Notes: a model not told the origin generated them from the sequence alone. Counted from the stretch's first letter, positions 44,758-53,807 are shown. The stretch is DNA of 64,000 bases from Flavobacterium sp. (GCF_004295795.1 NZ_SEBR01000004.1:1-64000); one strand, 5' to 3'. Numbers and translations: made by a program.

Positions 44758-44911
44758 GTAAGTGGTTTTCTTCTTTTAAATTTACGGATATTTCGCGCCT
44801 TATCAGCAGTTTAACAGGAATTTAAAGACGTTGAAAAGTTGCTGAAATTTTAAGCCGAATTTGATTCAGGACGCCTTGTTTTCTTTGTATTTTTAAGTTT
44901 TTACCCCGAAC

Positions 44912-46825
44912 ATGAGAAACAGCATTGCCGAAAGAATCGCCGATTTCCTCAAGGACTTCCCTCCTTTCAACAAACTCTCGTATGACGATCTGCTGAGCAT
45001 TTCCACGAGCATTCGCGTTGTGACGCTCGACAAGAACCAAACCCTGTTCACGATCAACGACACGCTCCACGACAGCTTTTACGTCGTGGCTTCGGGCGTT
45101 GTGAATTTGACGGTTATCGCTGACGCGGAAGAGAATCTGCTCAACAAATGTGTGCCCGGAGACATTTTCGGGTTGCGTCCGTTTTTTGCCCGAAACAACT
45201 ATATGATGACGGCAAAAGCGCGTGAGGAAAGCATTGTTTACGCCGTCCCGATCGCTGCTTTCAGGCCTTACGTCGCGGCAAATTCCGAGGTTTTGAACTT
45301 CCTTTTGGAGAGTTTCGCCAACAATAGCCGCAATCCGGCTGACAAGGACATCCGAGGGAAATTGCTGTCCGAAACCAACTACGCGCCGGAACAGCAAACC
45401 GAAATGCAGTTCTTTCAGTCGCTTGATTATTCGAAAACGCCTTTGCGCGCCTCGACGGCTTCGTTGACGAAAGATGTCGCGATCCAGATGACAGAAAACC
45501 TTGCAGATTACGTCGTTGTCACGCAAGGAGAAATTCCCATTGGAATCGTGACCGATGCAGATTTGCGTTCCAAGATAGCAACAGGAAGATTTCCTGTAAC
45601 GATCGCCGTCGACAAGATCATGGCCTCGCCTGTCGTATCGGTTCCCGAAAACGTATCGTTGGCCGAGGCGCAATTGTTGCTTCTCAAGAACAACGTCACG
45701 CATTTGGTCGTCACCGCCGACGGATCGGACAAGTCGGCTTTGAAAGGCGTGATTTCCCAACACGATCTCATTGCTGCACAGGCGAATAACCCGGGCATTC
45801 TCATCAAGGAAATCAAGCGCGCGCAACATCCGAGAGAACTCAGGAACGTCCGTGAAAAAATGTCGGAACTCGTGCGTTCGTCGCTTACCAAGAACATTCC
45901 TATGACGCATGTGAACAACATTGCGAGCGAGATCAATATGGCGATCATCAAGCGATCTGTCGAGATTTCCATTCTCGATTTGGGTTCGCCGCCTGCGCGA
46001 TTCGCCTGGCTTTCCATAGGAAGTCAGGGCAGAAAAGAACAGATTTTGCTCACCGATCAGGACAGTATGCTTGTTTTCGAAGACGTCGCAGCCGAAAAAT
46101 ACAAGGACGTAAAAGATTATTTCCTCAGATTGGCCAAACGCACGGTCGCCGTCCTCGAAAAAGTCGGTTATGTGCCTTGCCCTAACGGCCACGTGGCCAG
46201 CAATATGCTTTGGTGCAAGTCGGTTTCGGACTGGCTCAAGCAATACCAAGGTTGGATGACGACTCCGGGCGAAAAGAGCAACGAAATCAGCCCCATTTTC
46301 TTTGATTTCGATCTGGCTTTCGGAGAATCGAAAATCGAAGAAACCTTGCTGGACGCGATCTACACCAACACAAGACGCAACTCGCTCTTCGACTATCTCG
46401 GGAACGACGCGTTGCGAAAACCGCCGGCCTTGAGTTTTTTCAAGAAATTCAATGTCGAGGAAGAAGGCGAAAACAGGAACAGGTTCGATATCAAACTCAG
46501 GGGAATCATGCCTTTGACTGACGGCGCGAGATTGCTGGCTTTGGGTCAGAATTTGCGCGGAATCACCAATACCTATCTGCGTTTCAAGCAATTGGCCATG
46601 GTTGACGCCAGACATTCCGAGGTTTACCTGAGTTGTGCCGAAGCTTACCTGACCTTGTCGAAATACCGCGCTATCGAAGGCATGAAATACGACAACGACG
46701 GACGCTTCATCAATCTCGACGAATTGTCCAGAATCGATCGCGAAAAACTCAAGACGGCTCTTGAACCCATGCGCGATCTCGAGGAAATCATAAAAGACAA
46801 ATTCCGATTAACACAGTTTTCATAA
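44912..46825 (+). CDS. DUF294 nucleotidyltransferase-like protein with cNMP-binding and CBS domains
   Basis: 637 residues. Cyclic-nucleotide-binding domain about 20-130 (DSFYVVASGVVNLTV...NKCVPGDIFGLRPFF), a CBS pair about 155-290 (IVTDADLRSKI; GVISQHDLIAAQ), a DUF294 nucleotidyltransferase-like domain about 310-470 with GSQGRKEQILLTDQDSML, and a helical DUF294 C-terminal domain. The ligand is unknown. A one-base overlap (ATG inside TAATG) couples it to the exonuclease-like gene; the same pairing occurs widely in bacteria. Confidence 0.88.
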   Translation: MRNSIAERIADFLKDFPPFNKLSYDDLLSISTSIRVVTLDKNQTLFTINDTLHDSFYVVASGVVNLTVIADAEENLLNKCVPGDIFGLRPFFARNNYMMTAKAREESIVYAVPIAAFRPYVAANSEVLNFLLESFANNSRNPADKDIRGKLLSETNYAPEQQTEMQFFQSLDYSKTPLRASTASLTKDVAIQMTENLADYVVVTQGEIPIGIVTDADLRSKIATGRFPVTIAVDKIMASPVVSVPENVSLAEAQLLLLKNNVTHLVVTADGSDKSALKGVISQHDLIAAQANNPGILIKEIKRAQHPRELRNVREKMSELVRSSLTKNIPMTHVNNIASEINMAIIKRSVEISILDLGSPPARFAWLSIGSQGRKEQILLTDQDSMLVFEDVAAEKYKDVKDYFLRLAKRTVAVLEKVGYVPCPNGHVASNMLWCKSVSDWLKQYQGWMTTPGEKSNEISPIFFDFDLAFGESKIEETLLDAIYTNTRRNSLFDYLGNDALRKPPALSFFKKFNVEEEGENRNRFDIKLRGIMPLTDGARLLALGQNLRGITNTYLRFKQLAMVDARHSEVYLSCAEAYLTLSKYRAIEGMKYDNDGRFINLDELSRIDREKLKTALEPMRDLEEIIKDKFRLTQFS

Positions 46826-47424
46826 TGTTCGACTGGATCAAACACATCAACAAGGAATATCCCGAATTCTGGAAAAAATATCTCGCCAAATTCGATCACC
46901 GTTCAAAGCGTTTTGTGGCCTTGAGTCTGGAACATTCGGGTACGAATCCCGAAAAGGACGTGATTTTTGCCTTTGGCGCGATTGGCGTTTTCAATAACAA
47001 CGTCCTGATTGGCGACAGTTTTGAAACCGTGATTCCACAATACAAATTCCTGCACGACAACGGCATGGATAGCAATGAATTCATACTTGAATCCAAACAG
47101 GATAAATTATCTGAAAACGATGCGACTGAAGCTTTCGTTGAATTTATCGGAAATGCGGTTTTGGTCGGACACAGAATCCATCACGACGTCGAGCTGATAA
47201 ACGCGGCGCTCGAGAAATTGGGCTGCGGGCGATTGAAAAACGAGGCGCTCGACATCGAGATCATGCACCGCAAACTCAACGATATCACCGACAGGCAATT
47301 TTCGCTTGACGAACTCGCCCACTTCTACAAAATTCCAACCGGAGAGCGAATGACGGCGATGGACGATGCTTATATTATGTCGCTTTTGTTCCTCAAACTC
47401 AAGAACCGACTTGGGATAAATTAG
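46825..47424 (+). CDS. DnaQ-like 3'-5' exonuclease with altered active site
   Basis: 199 residues with the RNase-T/DnaQ fold. The usual catalytic motifs differ: motif I (normally DxExT) reads SLEHSG, lacking the first Asp; motif II VGHRIHHDVELIN keeps its Asp; motif III (normally H-x4-D) reads RMTAMDDA, with Met in place of His. Loss of two of the metal- or general-base residues argues for weak or no nuclease activity. The fold may serve as a binding partner of the preceding DUF294 protein. Similar changes may be common to the flavobacterial lineage. Confidence 0.8.
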   Translation: MFDWIKHINKEYPEFWKKYLAKFDHRSKRFVALSLEHSGTNPEKDVIFAFGAIGVFNNNVLIGDSFETVIPQYKFLHDNGMDSNEFILESKQDKLSENDATEAFVEFIGNAVLVGHRIHHDVELINAALEKLGCGRLKNEALDIEIMHRKLNDITDRQFSLDELAHFYKIPTGERMTAMDDAYIMSLLFLKLKNRLGIN

Positions 47425-47478
47425 TGGCAGAAGCAGTTGCAGAAGCGGTTGCAGTTGCAGTTGCAGAAACAGAAACAG
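47425..47478. repeat. Hexanucleotide repeat tract (GCAGTT/GCAGAA)
   Basis: About nine six-base units of the form GCAGAA, GCAGTT or GCGGTT follow directly after the exonuclease stop and end in ACAGAAACAGAA. A GTG overlapping that stop would read through the tract for 26 codons. The tract lies between two genes that are probably separately transcribed. Confidence 0.7.
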
Positions 47479-47543
47479 AACTTAGCCAGATAACAGATTT
47501 GTAAACTTTTAATCATCTATCAATCTTTCATCTACTGTAAAAC

Positions 47544-48422
47544 ATGTCAAACATCCAACTCATAATCGAAGAACGTCCCGCCGATATCGGCAATTTCCTG
47601 GTCGGACGACTTTTGCCGTTCCGCGAAAAGCGCATGGTCGGACCGTTCGCGTTCATCGACCACATGGGACCGGCGAAATTGTCAGATCACCAGAATATGG
47701 ACGTTCCGCCGCATCCTCATATCGGGCTTTCGACCTTGACTTATCTTTTCGAGGGCGCGATCTTGCACCGCGACAGCCTCGGTTCCGAAGTGGAAATCAA
47801 GCCAGGTCAGGTCAATTGGATGACCGCCGGAAATGGAATCGTGCACTCCGAACGAACGCCTGAGTATTTGCGTCAGTCCGAAAAAAACCTGCACGGACTT
47901 CAAATTTGGGTCGCACTTCCGAAGCATCTCGAACAAGGAGAAGCCTCGTTCCATCACGTCGAAGCCGATGAAATACCGCATTGGGGAAGCGATGACGTAG
48001 CATTTCGCCTGATTGCCGGAGAAGCGTTCGGCAGGAAATCGCCTGTTCCGGTTTACAGTCCGCTTTACCTTTTGGAAATCAAATCGACTTCTGCCAAAAA
48101 AATAAACATCGGACAAGAACTTTTCGGCGAAAGCGGCATGTATATTCTCGAAGGAAACGTCACGACCGAAGGCCATATTTTCGGACCTAAACAACTGCTT
48201 GTCGCCAAAGACGCGCATTTGTGTGAATTTGAAATCGATGAAAACACGACAGTTTACATTTTCGGAGGCGAACCTTTTCCCGAGGAACGCTTTATTTTCT
48301 GGAACTTCGTCGCATCGTCCAAAGAGTTGATCGAGAAAGCAAAAATCAGATGGGAAAACCAGGAATTCGACAAAGTTCCGGGTGAAACCGAATTCGTTCC
48401 ACTTCCAAAACCTAGATTCTAA
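47544..48422 (+). CDS. Pirin family protein
   Basis: 292 residues, two cupin domains. The metal site of the N-terminal cupin is intact: PPHPHIGLSTLTYLFEG with two His, then HRDS and GNGIVHSERTP. Pirins are iron proteins, some acting as quercetin dioxygenases, others as redox-dependent regulators; which applies here cannot be told. The TAATG overlap couples it to osmC. Confidence 0.88.
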   Translation: MSNIQLIIEERPADIGNFLVGRLLPFREKRMVGPFAFIDHMGPAKLSDHQNMDVPPHPHIGLSTLTYLFEGAILHRDSLGSEVEIKPGQVNWMTAGNGIVHSERTPEYLRQSEKNLHGLQIWVALPKHLEQGEASFHHVEADEIPHWGSDDVAFRLIAGEAFGRKSPVPVYSPLYLLEIKSTSAKKINIGQELFGESGMYILEGNVTTEGHIFGPKQLLVAKDAHLCEFEIDENTTVYIFGGEPFPEERFIFWNFVASSKELIEKAKIRWENQEFDKVPGETEFVPLPKPRF

Positions 48423-48817
48423 TGGCAGACATCACCGCTGTAATCGGACGCGAAAAATACAAGATGACAATCACCTCGTCTCACGGAAACACGCTTATCG
48501 CAGACGAACCGCGGCATTTGGGCGGAGAAGATTTGGGATTTTCTCCATTCGAATTACTGGCCTCGTCCTTGGGAACTTGCACCGCGGCCACGATGCGAAT
48601 GTATTCCGATCGAAAAAAATGGGAGTTGGAACAAGTTACGGTTCGGGTCAGTGTAGAGCGCGATGATAAGGCTGATAAGGCATCGTTTGTCCGATACATC
48701 GAAATGAAGGGAAATCTCGACAAAGAACAATGTGCGCGTCTACTCGAAATCGCCGACAAATGCCCGATCCATCGCACCTTGGAAGGCAAGATCGAAATCG
48801 AGACCATCGCCAATTAA
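48422..48817 (+). CDS. OsmC family protein
   Basis: 131 residues, OsmC/Ohr-like fold involved in reduction of organic peroxides. One family cysteine is present in GTCTAATMRMY; the second cysteine is in IADKCPIHRTLEG. The end overlaps the convergent PPTase gene by 78 bases. Confidence 0.85.
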   Translation: MADITAVIGREKYKMTITSSHGNTLIADEPRHLGGEDLGFSPFELLASSLGTCTAATMRMYSDRKKWELEQVTVRVSVERDDKADKASFVRYIEMKGNLDKEQCARLLEIADKCPIHRTLEGKIEIETIAN

Positions 48818-49285
48818 GGTCACGCATTTCTCGAAAATCCCGTGATGGCTTACAGATGCGGGAAGTTGCTTTTTATCTGAAATGACAAATGGAAGTCCGT
48901 CGATTTTGATGATTTCCGATTTTGGAATTTCGGATACAAAGCCAAACAGTTTTTCATCGGACACACAAATCGTATGCACGAATTCAGGATTGACTTCCGT
49001 TTTTGAATAAACGATCTCATTTCCAAATCGCACATTGCTTTCCGGATTCAGGTCGGCACATGCAAAAAAGGTCGGATTGAACTTCCTGATTCCCGTCTGT
49101 CGGTTGAAAATCTTGTAAGCGGCCTCTTTCCTACTCCATAAATTCCACACGGAAATGTCGGGATTTTCTGAATTTTGTATCAGACGGATTTCAGGCTCCA
49201 AAAAAAGTTTTTCAAGAAATCCCTTGCGACGCCAATCGCTTTGAGCCTTCGCGGCTTTTAGGTCGACGACGTCGTTGCCGATCAC
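48740..49285 (-). CDS. 4'-phosphopantetheinyl transferase
   Basis: 181 residues. Transfers phosphopantetheine from CoA to a carrier protein. The Mg-binding motifs are present: GNDVVDL (D5) and WSRKEAAYK (50-58). It belongs to the short Sfp/AcpS-superfamily proteins. It overlaps the dedicated ACP gene by four bases and most likely activates that ACP. The 3' 78 bases are also coding for osmC on the other strand. It is the last gene of the polyketide cluster. Confidence 0.87.
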   Translation of the reverse strand: MIGNDVVDLKAAKAQSDWRRKGFLEKLFLEPEIRLIQNSENPDISVWNLWSRKEAAYKIFNRQTGIRKFNPTFFACADLNPESNVRFGNEIVYSKTEVNPEFVHTICVSDEKLFGFVSEIPKSEIIKIDGLPFVISDKKQLPASVSHHGIFEKCVTLIGDGLDFDLAFQGAMDRAFVGDFE

Positions 49286-49536
49286 TTTTCGGACAGTTTT
49301 TCCTCGATGATAGCCAAAGCGGCTTTGACGTTCAGCATTTTTTCCATCGACGCGTTGTCGATCGTGATGTCGAAAGCTTCCTCGACATCGAGCGCCACAT
49401 CTACGAGATTCGCGGAATTGATTTGCAGGTCGCGGATAAAATCGGTTTCCTCACTCAGATTCTCGAACGCTTCCTGGTTCTTGATATAAGGTTTTACGAT
49501 GGTTTTCAGTTGCTCGATGGTTTCGGCTTTGTTCAT
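49282..49536 (-). CDS. Acyl carrier protein of the PKS cluster
   Basis: 84 residues, four-helix ACP. The phosphopantetheine serine is S41 in LQINSANLVDVALDVEE; the usual DSL is replaced by NSA, which marks it as different from the housekeeping AcpP and suggests selective recognition by the cluster's own PPTase and ketosynthase. Confidence 0.88.
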   Translation of the reverse strand: MNKAETIEQLKTIVKPYIKNQEAFENLSEETDFIRDLQINSANLVDVALDVEEAFDITIDNASMEKMLNVKAALAIIEEKLSEK

Positions 49537-49551
49537 GTTTTGGGCGTTTGG

Positions 49552-50820
49552 TCAGTCAAATCGACCAAATATAACACATCCGTTCACATCGCCAAAACCG
49601 AAACTTGCCTTGGCTACATACTTGAGTTGTGTATCAACGATTTGGGTCGGAATTTTTTCTCCCGAGACGAGATTCGCGATTTCGGGGTGCAAATCGTCGC
49701 AGTTGCGGTTCGGAAACACGAATTGGTGTTTGATCTGCAAGACCGTGGCCACACTTTCTACGCTTCCCGAACCAGAAAGACAATGTCCGACGGTTGATTT
49801 CAACGAATTTATGTAAGGAAAATCGCTCCCGTTTCTGCCGAGTGCTTTTGTCCAATTCTCGATTTCGAGGCCGTCTTTCGAAGTCGCGGTCAAGTGTCCG
49901 TTGATCGCGTCAATGTCTTTGGCCTCGACATCAGCCGATTTCAAGGCTTCGGAAATACACCTTTGAACCGCGGCAGGATTCGGAGCCGTCATCGAACCCT
50001 CGCCTCTTTGCCCGCCCGAATTCACGTGCCCGCCAAGGATTTCGGCGTAAATCGTTGCGCCTCTCTCCAAAGCCGAATCGAGATCTTCGAGCAACAATGC
50101 GCCGGAACCAGCGCCAGGAACGAATCCGGAAGCCGTCGCGCTCATGGGTCGCGAAGCATTTTCGGGATCGTCATTCGATTTTGAATTGCAGACACGCATC
50201 GCATCGAAACCGCCCCAAATGTAAGGTCCGGAATCGCTTGTGCTGCCGGCGAGCATGCGTTTTGCCTGACCCGAGACGATTCTGTCGTAAGCTAAAAGAA
50301 TGGCTTCGGCTCCCGTTGTGCAAGCCGACGAATTGGTCGTGACCATATTTCCGAGTGCGAGTTTTCCGCCCAGATAAGCTGTAATGCCGCTCGCCATCGT
50401 TTGAACGACCGCCGTGCTTCCCAACCTTCTCACATTTTTGTCGTCGATTTTGTATATAGCTTCGCGGAATTTTCCGAGTCCGGAAGTTCCGGCTCCGAAA
50501 ATCGTTCCGCTGTCGAAATCGGCTTCGTCCGAATTTAGCGGCAAACCGGCGTCTTTCCACGCTTGCATTCCCGCGATTACGCCGTACATAATGCCGTCGG
50601 CGTCGAAATTTCTCAGTTCGAGCTCGGTAAAATACTGCGATTTGAGTTCATCCGATACTTGTGGTTTGGCCGAAATCTGGCAGGAAAAATTAAGGTCGGC
50701 CAATTGTTGGTCGAAACGAACCCCTGATCTCGCCGATTTTATGGCCTCGAGGAATTCCGGAATGTTGTTTCCGTTCGGGGCGCAAATTCCCAATCCTGTT
50801 ATGACAACTCGTTTTTTCAT
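49552..50820 (-). CDS. Beta-ketoacyl-ACP synthase (KAS II type)
   Basis: 422 residues. Catalytic triad C167 (NSSACTTGAEA), H309 (INGHLTATSKD) and H346 (KSTVGHCLSG), with K341. It should elongate acyl-ACP by decarboxylative condensation. The first His is in NGHLTAT, not the common HGTxT, so it belongs to a diverged group. ATG at 50820 (MKKRVVITGLG) overlaps the dehydratase stop by four bases; upstream open frame is not used. Confidence 0.9.
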   Translation of the reverse strand: MKKRVVITGLGICAPNGNNIPEFLEAIKSARSGVRFDQQLADLNFSCQISAKPQVSDELKSQYFTELELRNFDADGIMYGVIAGMQAWKDAGLPLNSDEADFDSGTIFGAGTSGLGKFREAIYKIDDKNVRRLGSTAVVQTMASGITAYLGGKLALGNMVTTNSSACTTGAEAILLAYDRIVSGQAKRMLAGSTSDSGPYIWGGFDAMRVCNSKSNDDPENASRPMSATASGFVPGAGSGALLLEDLDSALERGATIYAEILGGHVNSGGQRGEGSMTAPNPAAVQRCISEALKSADVEAKDIDAINGHLTATSKDGLEIENWTKALGRNGSDFPYINSLKSTVGHCLSGSGSVESVATVLQIKHQFVFPNRNCDDLHPEIANLVSGEKIPTQIVDTQLKYVAKASFGFGDVNGCVIFGRFD

Positions 50821-51257
50821 GCTCTGGTTGTTATGAGGCCCGCAATCGTTCCACTGCAGACAATTTCGTCGGCTTGGTTGCGCATTTCGACCTCGCATTT
50901 GAGTTTGCCGAAACGGAAGTATTTTTTGGTGGAAGTCACCGTTACTTTCTCATTCGGGAAAACGGGTTTCAAAAATTCTATTTCGTTTGAAGTCAATGCA
51001 ATTGCAGTTTCCGACTTCAATTCTTCATCCAACAGGAAAATGCCTAGACAGACCACTCCGATCTGCGCCATGCATTCCGTCAAAATCACGCCCGGCGTAA
51101 CTGGATTTCCACGAAAATGACCTTTGTAGAAAGCGAGATTTTCGTCGAAAAAATAAGTGCCTTTTGCTCCGTTTTCATCTATCGACAGCAATTCGTCGAC
51201 AAACAAAAACGGCTCGGAATACGGCAATTTCCTGAGTATTTCAGCTTTGGAGATCAT
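50817..51257 (-). CDS. FabZ-like 3-hydroxyacyl-ACP dehydratase
   Basis: 146 residues, single hot-dog domain. Active-site H47 (YKGHFRGNPVTPGV) and E61 (LTECMAQ) are present. The N-terminal motif is LPYSEPFLFVD where housekeeping FabZ has LPHRxPFLLVD. Together with the neighbouring ketosynthase and enoyl reductase it would complete an acyl-chain building set. ATG at 51257 overlaps the reductase stop by four bases. Confidence 0.88.
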   Translation of the reverse strand: MISKAEILRKLPYSEPFLFVDELLSIDENGAKGTYFFDENLAFYKGHFRGNPVTPGVILTECMAQIGVVCLGIFLLDEELKSETAIALTSNEIEFLKPVFPNEKVTVTSTKKYFRFGKLKCEVEMRNQADEIVCSGTIAGLITTRA

Positions 51258-52039
51258 TGCAGATGTTCGCCTCCATCGACCTGAATTGTCGTTCCGTTGA
51301 TCCATTTGGCTTCGTCTTTTGCCATCAGATAAACCACGTTCGCCACGTCTTCGGGCGTCGTCAACCGCTTGAAAGGATTTCTGGAAATTGAATGTGTGAC
51401 CAGATCGTCGCTTCCCGGAATTCTGCGCATCGCCGCCGTATCAGTCACGCCGGCTTGGATGCAGTTCGATTTGATTCCGCTTGACGCAAATTCCAGCGCA
51501 ATACTTCTCGAGATTGCTTCCAATGCCGCTTTCGCTACAGAAACTGCCGCGTAATTCGACATCGGTTTTTGGCTGCCTTCGCTTGTGAATGCCAAGATTC
51601 GAGCATCATCTGCAAACAAATTGGCACTCGAAAGTAATTTTGTCCAGTCGTACAAACTGATCGCCATGGCGTCCAAAGTCGTTCGGAAATCATCTGGCGA
51701 AAGGCTGTTTTCTCCTGTCATCGGTTTGAGATTTCCCTTGGCAATGCTGTGCAAAAGTACTCGGACTTTTCCCTCGCCGATCGCCATTTTGAGTTTGGAC
51801 AAAATTTCGATTTGTTTTTCCGAATTCATCGCATCGGCATTGAATTCGAGGAATTCGACTCCGGTTTTGCGTATTTCGTAAAAATTGGTTTCGACGATTT
51901 CGGCTTCGCTGCGCGGACTTCTGTAAATCGCGCAGATGTTCATGCCGTGTTCGGCCAATTTTCTGGCGGATGCGAATCCCAGACCGGAACTTGCGCCGAG
52001 TACGATCGCCCAATAGTTCTTGTCGGTAAAATCTGCCAT
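51254..52039 (-). CDS. FabI/FabL-like SDR, probable enoyl-ACP reductase
   Basis: 261 residues. The active site is Y163-x6-K170 (NYAAVSVAK), the spacing of enoyl-ACP reductases rather than the Tyr-x3-Lys of ketoreductases, and LLHSIA (around 95-100) is an enoyl-reductase signature. The overall pattern recalls Bacillus FabL (GASSGLG, ...VSVAKAALEAISRSIALE). Its role would be the last step of chain building on the dedicated ACP. No separate ketoreductase gene is in the cluster; FabG (11428) could supply that step. Its stop is next to the type III PKS gene stop-start junction (52039 shared). Confidence 0.82.
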   Translation of the reverse strand: MADFTDKNYWAIVLGASSGLGFASARKLAEHGMNICAIYRSPRSEAEIVETNFYEIRKTGVEFLEFNADAMNSEKQIEILSKLKMAIGEGKVRVLLHSIAKGNLKPMTGENSLSPDDFRTTLDAMAISLYDWTKLLSSANLFADDARILAFTSEGSQKPMSNYAAVSVAKAALEAISRSIALEFASSGIKSNCIQAGVTDTAAMRRIPGSDDLVTHSISRNPFKRLTTPEDVANVVYLMAKDEAKWINGTTIQVDGGEHLQ

Positions 52040-53091
52040 CAGAATTTGAGCAAGACGCGTTGTGCCGAAAATCCCGGGCCGAAGCTCAACATGAGTCCGT
52101 ACTGGCCTTTTTCGGGTTTTTCTTCTATGATTTCTTCCAACACATACAAAACCGTCGCGCTCGACATATTGCCGTAATTGCGCAGAATCGCTTTGGTCAT
52201 GTCTATATTTTTTCCCAATCCGGCGAAAAGTTCTTCTACCGTCTGGATGATTTTCCGTCCGCCGGGATGGAAGATCAAATGGTCGACGTCTTTCATCTCA
52301 AGACCTTGTTTGGCCAAAAACGGATGCACGATTTTTGGAAAATGGGCCGCGATCGTATCGGGAACTTCGACGTCGAGCACCATTTGGAGCCCGCCGTTGG
52401 TGAGCTTGAAACCCATCATGTGCTCGTTGTCGTAAAAGTGGTACATTTCTTCCGAAATCACTTCCGGTCCTTCATCCGATTCGTCCGAAGAAAGCAACAC
52501 ACAAGCCGCTCCGTCACCAAAAATGGCAGCACTGACCACGTTCGGCATTGAATAATCGTCCAATTGGAAAGTCGACGTCGGGCTTTCCACAGCGATTACC
52601 GCAGCGCGTTTTCCGGGATTGGCCTTGAGGAAATTCTTGGCATAAATGATTCCCGAAACACCGGCCGCGCAACCCATTTCGGTAACGGGCAAACGCACGA
52701 TGTCCTGTCGCAACCCGACGAGGTTTATCAGATACGCATCCAAAGAAGGAATCATGATCCCCGTGCAGCTTACCGTGATGATGAAATCGAGTGCCAACGG
52801 ATCCCAAGCCGCTTTGAGCAAGGCTTTCCGAAGTACTTTTTCGCCTAAATCGATGACTTCTTTTGTGTAGATGTCATTTTTTTCCTCGAATGAAGTCGCC
52901 GTGAAAACGTCCATCGGTTCCATGATCGAATATCTTCGGTCAACGGCCGCTCCTTCGAAGATTTTCTTGACTTTTCTCACAAAACGATCGTCCTGACCGT
53001 CGAGCCAGCTGTCGACAAGTTCTACTATTTCGGACGTATCCTTACTATAATTGGGCAGCTCTTTGGCTACTGTCTTGATTTTTACACTCAT
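52039..53091 (-). CDS. Type III polyketide synthase (chalcone/stilbene synthase-like)
   Basis: 350 residues. The Cys-His-Asn triad is intact: C141 (VTEMGCAAGVSG), H275 (FHPGGRK) and N308 (RNYGNMSSATV); the C-terminal GxGPG-type segment is SFGPG. Such enzymes extend an acyl starter with malonyl-CoA and cyclise it to resorcinols, pyrones or phloroglucinol. The dedicated acyl-building genes suggest a long-chain starter, hence an alkylresorcinol or alkylpyrone product. ATG at 53091 overlaps the methyltransferase stop by four bases. Confidence 0.92.
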   Translation of the reverse strand: MSVKIKTVAKELPNYSKDTSEIVELVDSWLDGQDDRFVRKVKKIFEGAAVDRRYSIMEPMDVFTATSFEEKNDIYTKEVIDLGEKVLRKALLKAAWDPLALDFIITVSCTGIMIPSLDAYLINLVGLRQDIVRLPVTEMGCAAGVSGIIYAKNFLKANPGKRAAVIAVESPTSTFQLDDYSMPNVVSAAIFGDGAACVLLSSDESDEGPEVISEEMYHFYDNEHMMGFKLTNGGLQMVLDVEVPDTIAAHFPKIVHPFLAKQGLEMKDVDHLIFHPGGRKIIQTVEELFAGLGKNIDMTKAILRNYGNMSSATVLYVLEEIIEEKPEKGQYGLMLSFGPGFSAQRVLLKF

Positions 53092-53807
53092 GCGGTTTGT
53101 ATGATCCATTGGTAGCGGAATGCCCATTTCCATCGGATGCTATAATTGTTGAAATTTAGTTTTTGCGAAAATTCGCGCAATTCCCCTTTTTTGAAGCCGC
53201 GAAGGATCGAGATCAACCCGTCGTTTTTGGGCATCGGGCCGAGTTGGAAAACGCAGCAGACGATCTGGAACAATCGGTAAGCCAAAGCCGATCGGTGAAG
53301 GTCGTTGATCACGATGCCTATTTTGGCCTGCCTGCGGAAAGTTTTTAGTATCGACTCGATCTCGGCATCTGAAAAATGATGCAAGGTAAGCGTGCTCACG
53401 ATAATGTCGCATTCGAGTTGTGCGAAACGCTCGTCGAAAATATTTTGTACCGAGTAGGAAATATCGGGATAATGGCCGGAGATTTTTTCGGCGTACGCGA
53501 TCGCATCTGCATTGGCGTCAATCCCGACTAGCGAGAATTTTCTTCCGTCCTCGCTCGCGAAATCAGCCAGATCCCGTAACATATCACCGCTTCCGCAACC
53601 AACGTCGACAATTTTTATGGTTTTGTGTTTCGGATATTTTTCCACCAACCGTTTCACGCCCGAAATCGTCAGGCTGTTTCCGCCGAGTCGACGGTTCAGG
53701 TTTGCAATTTTGTCAAGCGTGTCGCGCAACTGCTCGCCTTTCATGTCGAGATCGTCCATGATCTCGGGCAATTCGCTTCGATATGTCGTGTCTACAGTGA
53801 GGTTCAT
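53088..53807 (-). CDS. Class I SAM-dependent methyltransferase
   Basis: 239 residues. SAM-binding motif VDVGCGSGDML at 67-77, acidic residue after the second strand (VGIDANADAIAYAEK), and STLTLHHFSD. The C-terminal part has hydrophobic helices (ALAYRLFQIVCCVFQL), compatible with a lipid substrate. In the order type III PKS, methyltransferase, flavoprotein this matches the srsA-srsB-srsC phenolic-lipid operon of Streptomyces, where the methyltransferase O-methylates the phenolic ring. Overlaps both neighbours by four bases. Confidence 0.85.
   Translation of the reverse strand: MNLTVDTTYRSELPEIMDDLDMKGEQLRDTLDKIANLNRRLGGNSLTISGVKRLVEKYPKHKTIKIVDVGCGSGDMLRDLADFASEDGRKFSLVGIDANADAIAYAEKISGHYPDISYSVQNIFDERFAQLECDIIVSTLTLHHFSDAEIESILKTFRRQAKIGIVINDLHRSALAYRLFQIVCCVFQLGPMPKNDGLISILRGFKKGELREFSQKLNFNNYSIRWKWAFRYQWIIQTA

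Noticed and set aside
44822..46615. 597-codon open frame on the minus strand
   Set aside because: It is the complement of the DUF294 gene; the product has no domain pattern and the plus-strand gene is clearly a known family.
47424..47504. GTG-initiated 26-codon frame across the hexanucleotide tract
   Set aside because: Low-complexity Val-Ala-Glu-Thr product; openness is explained by the repeat unit length of six.
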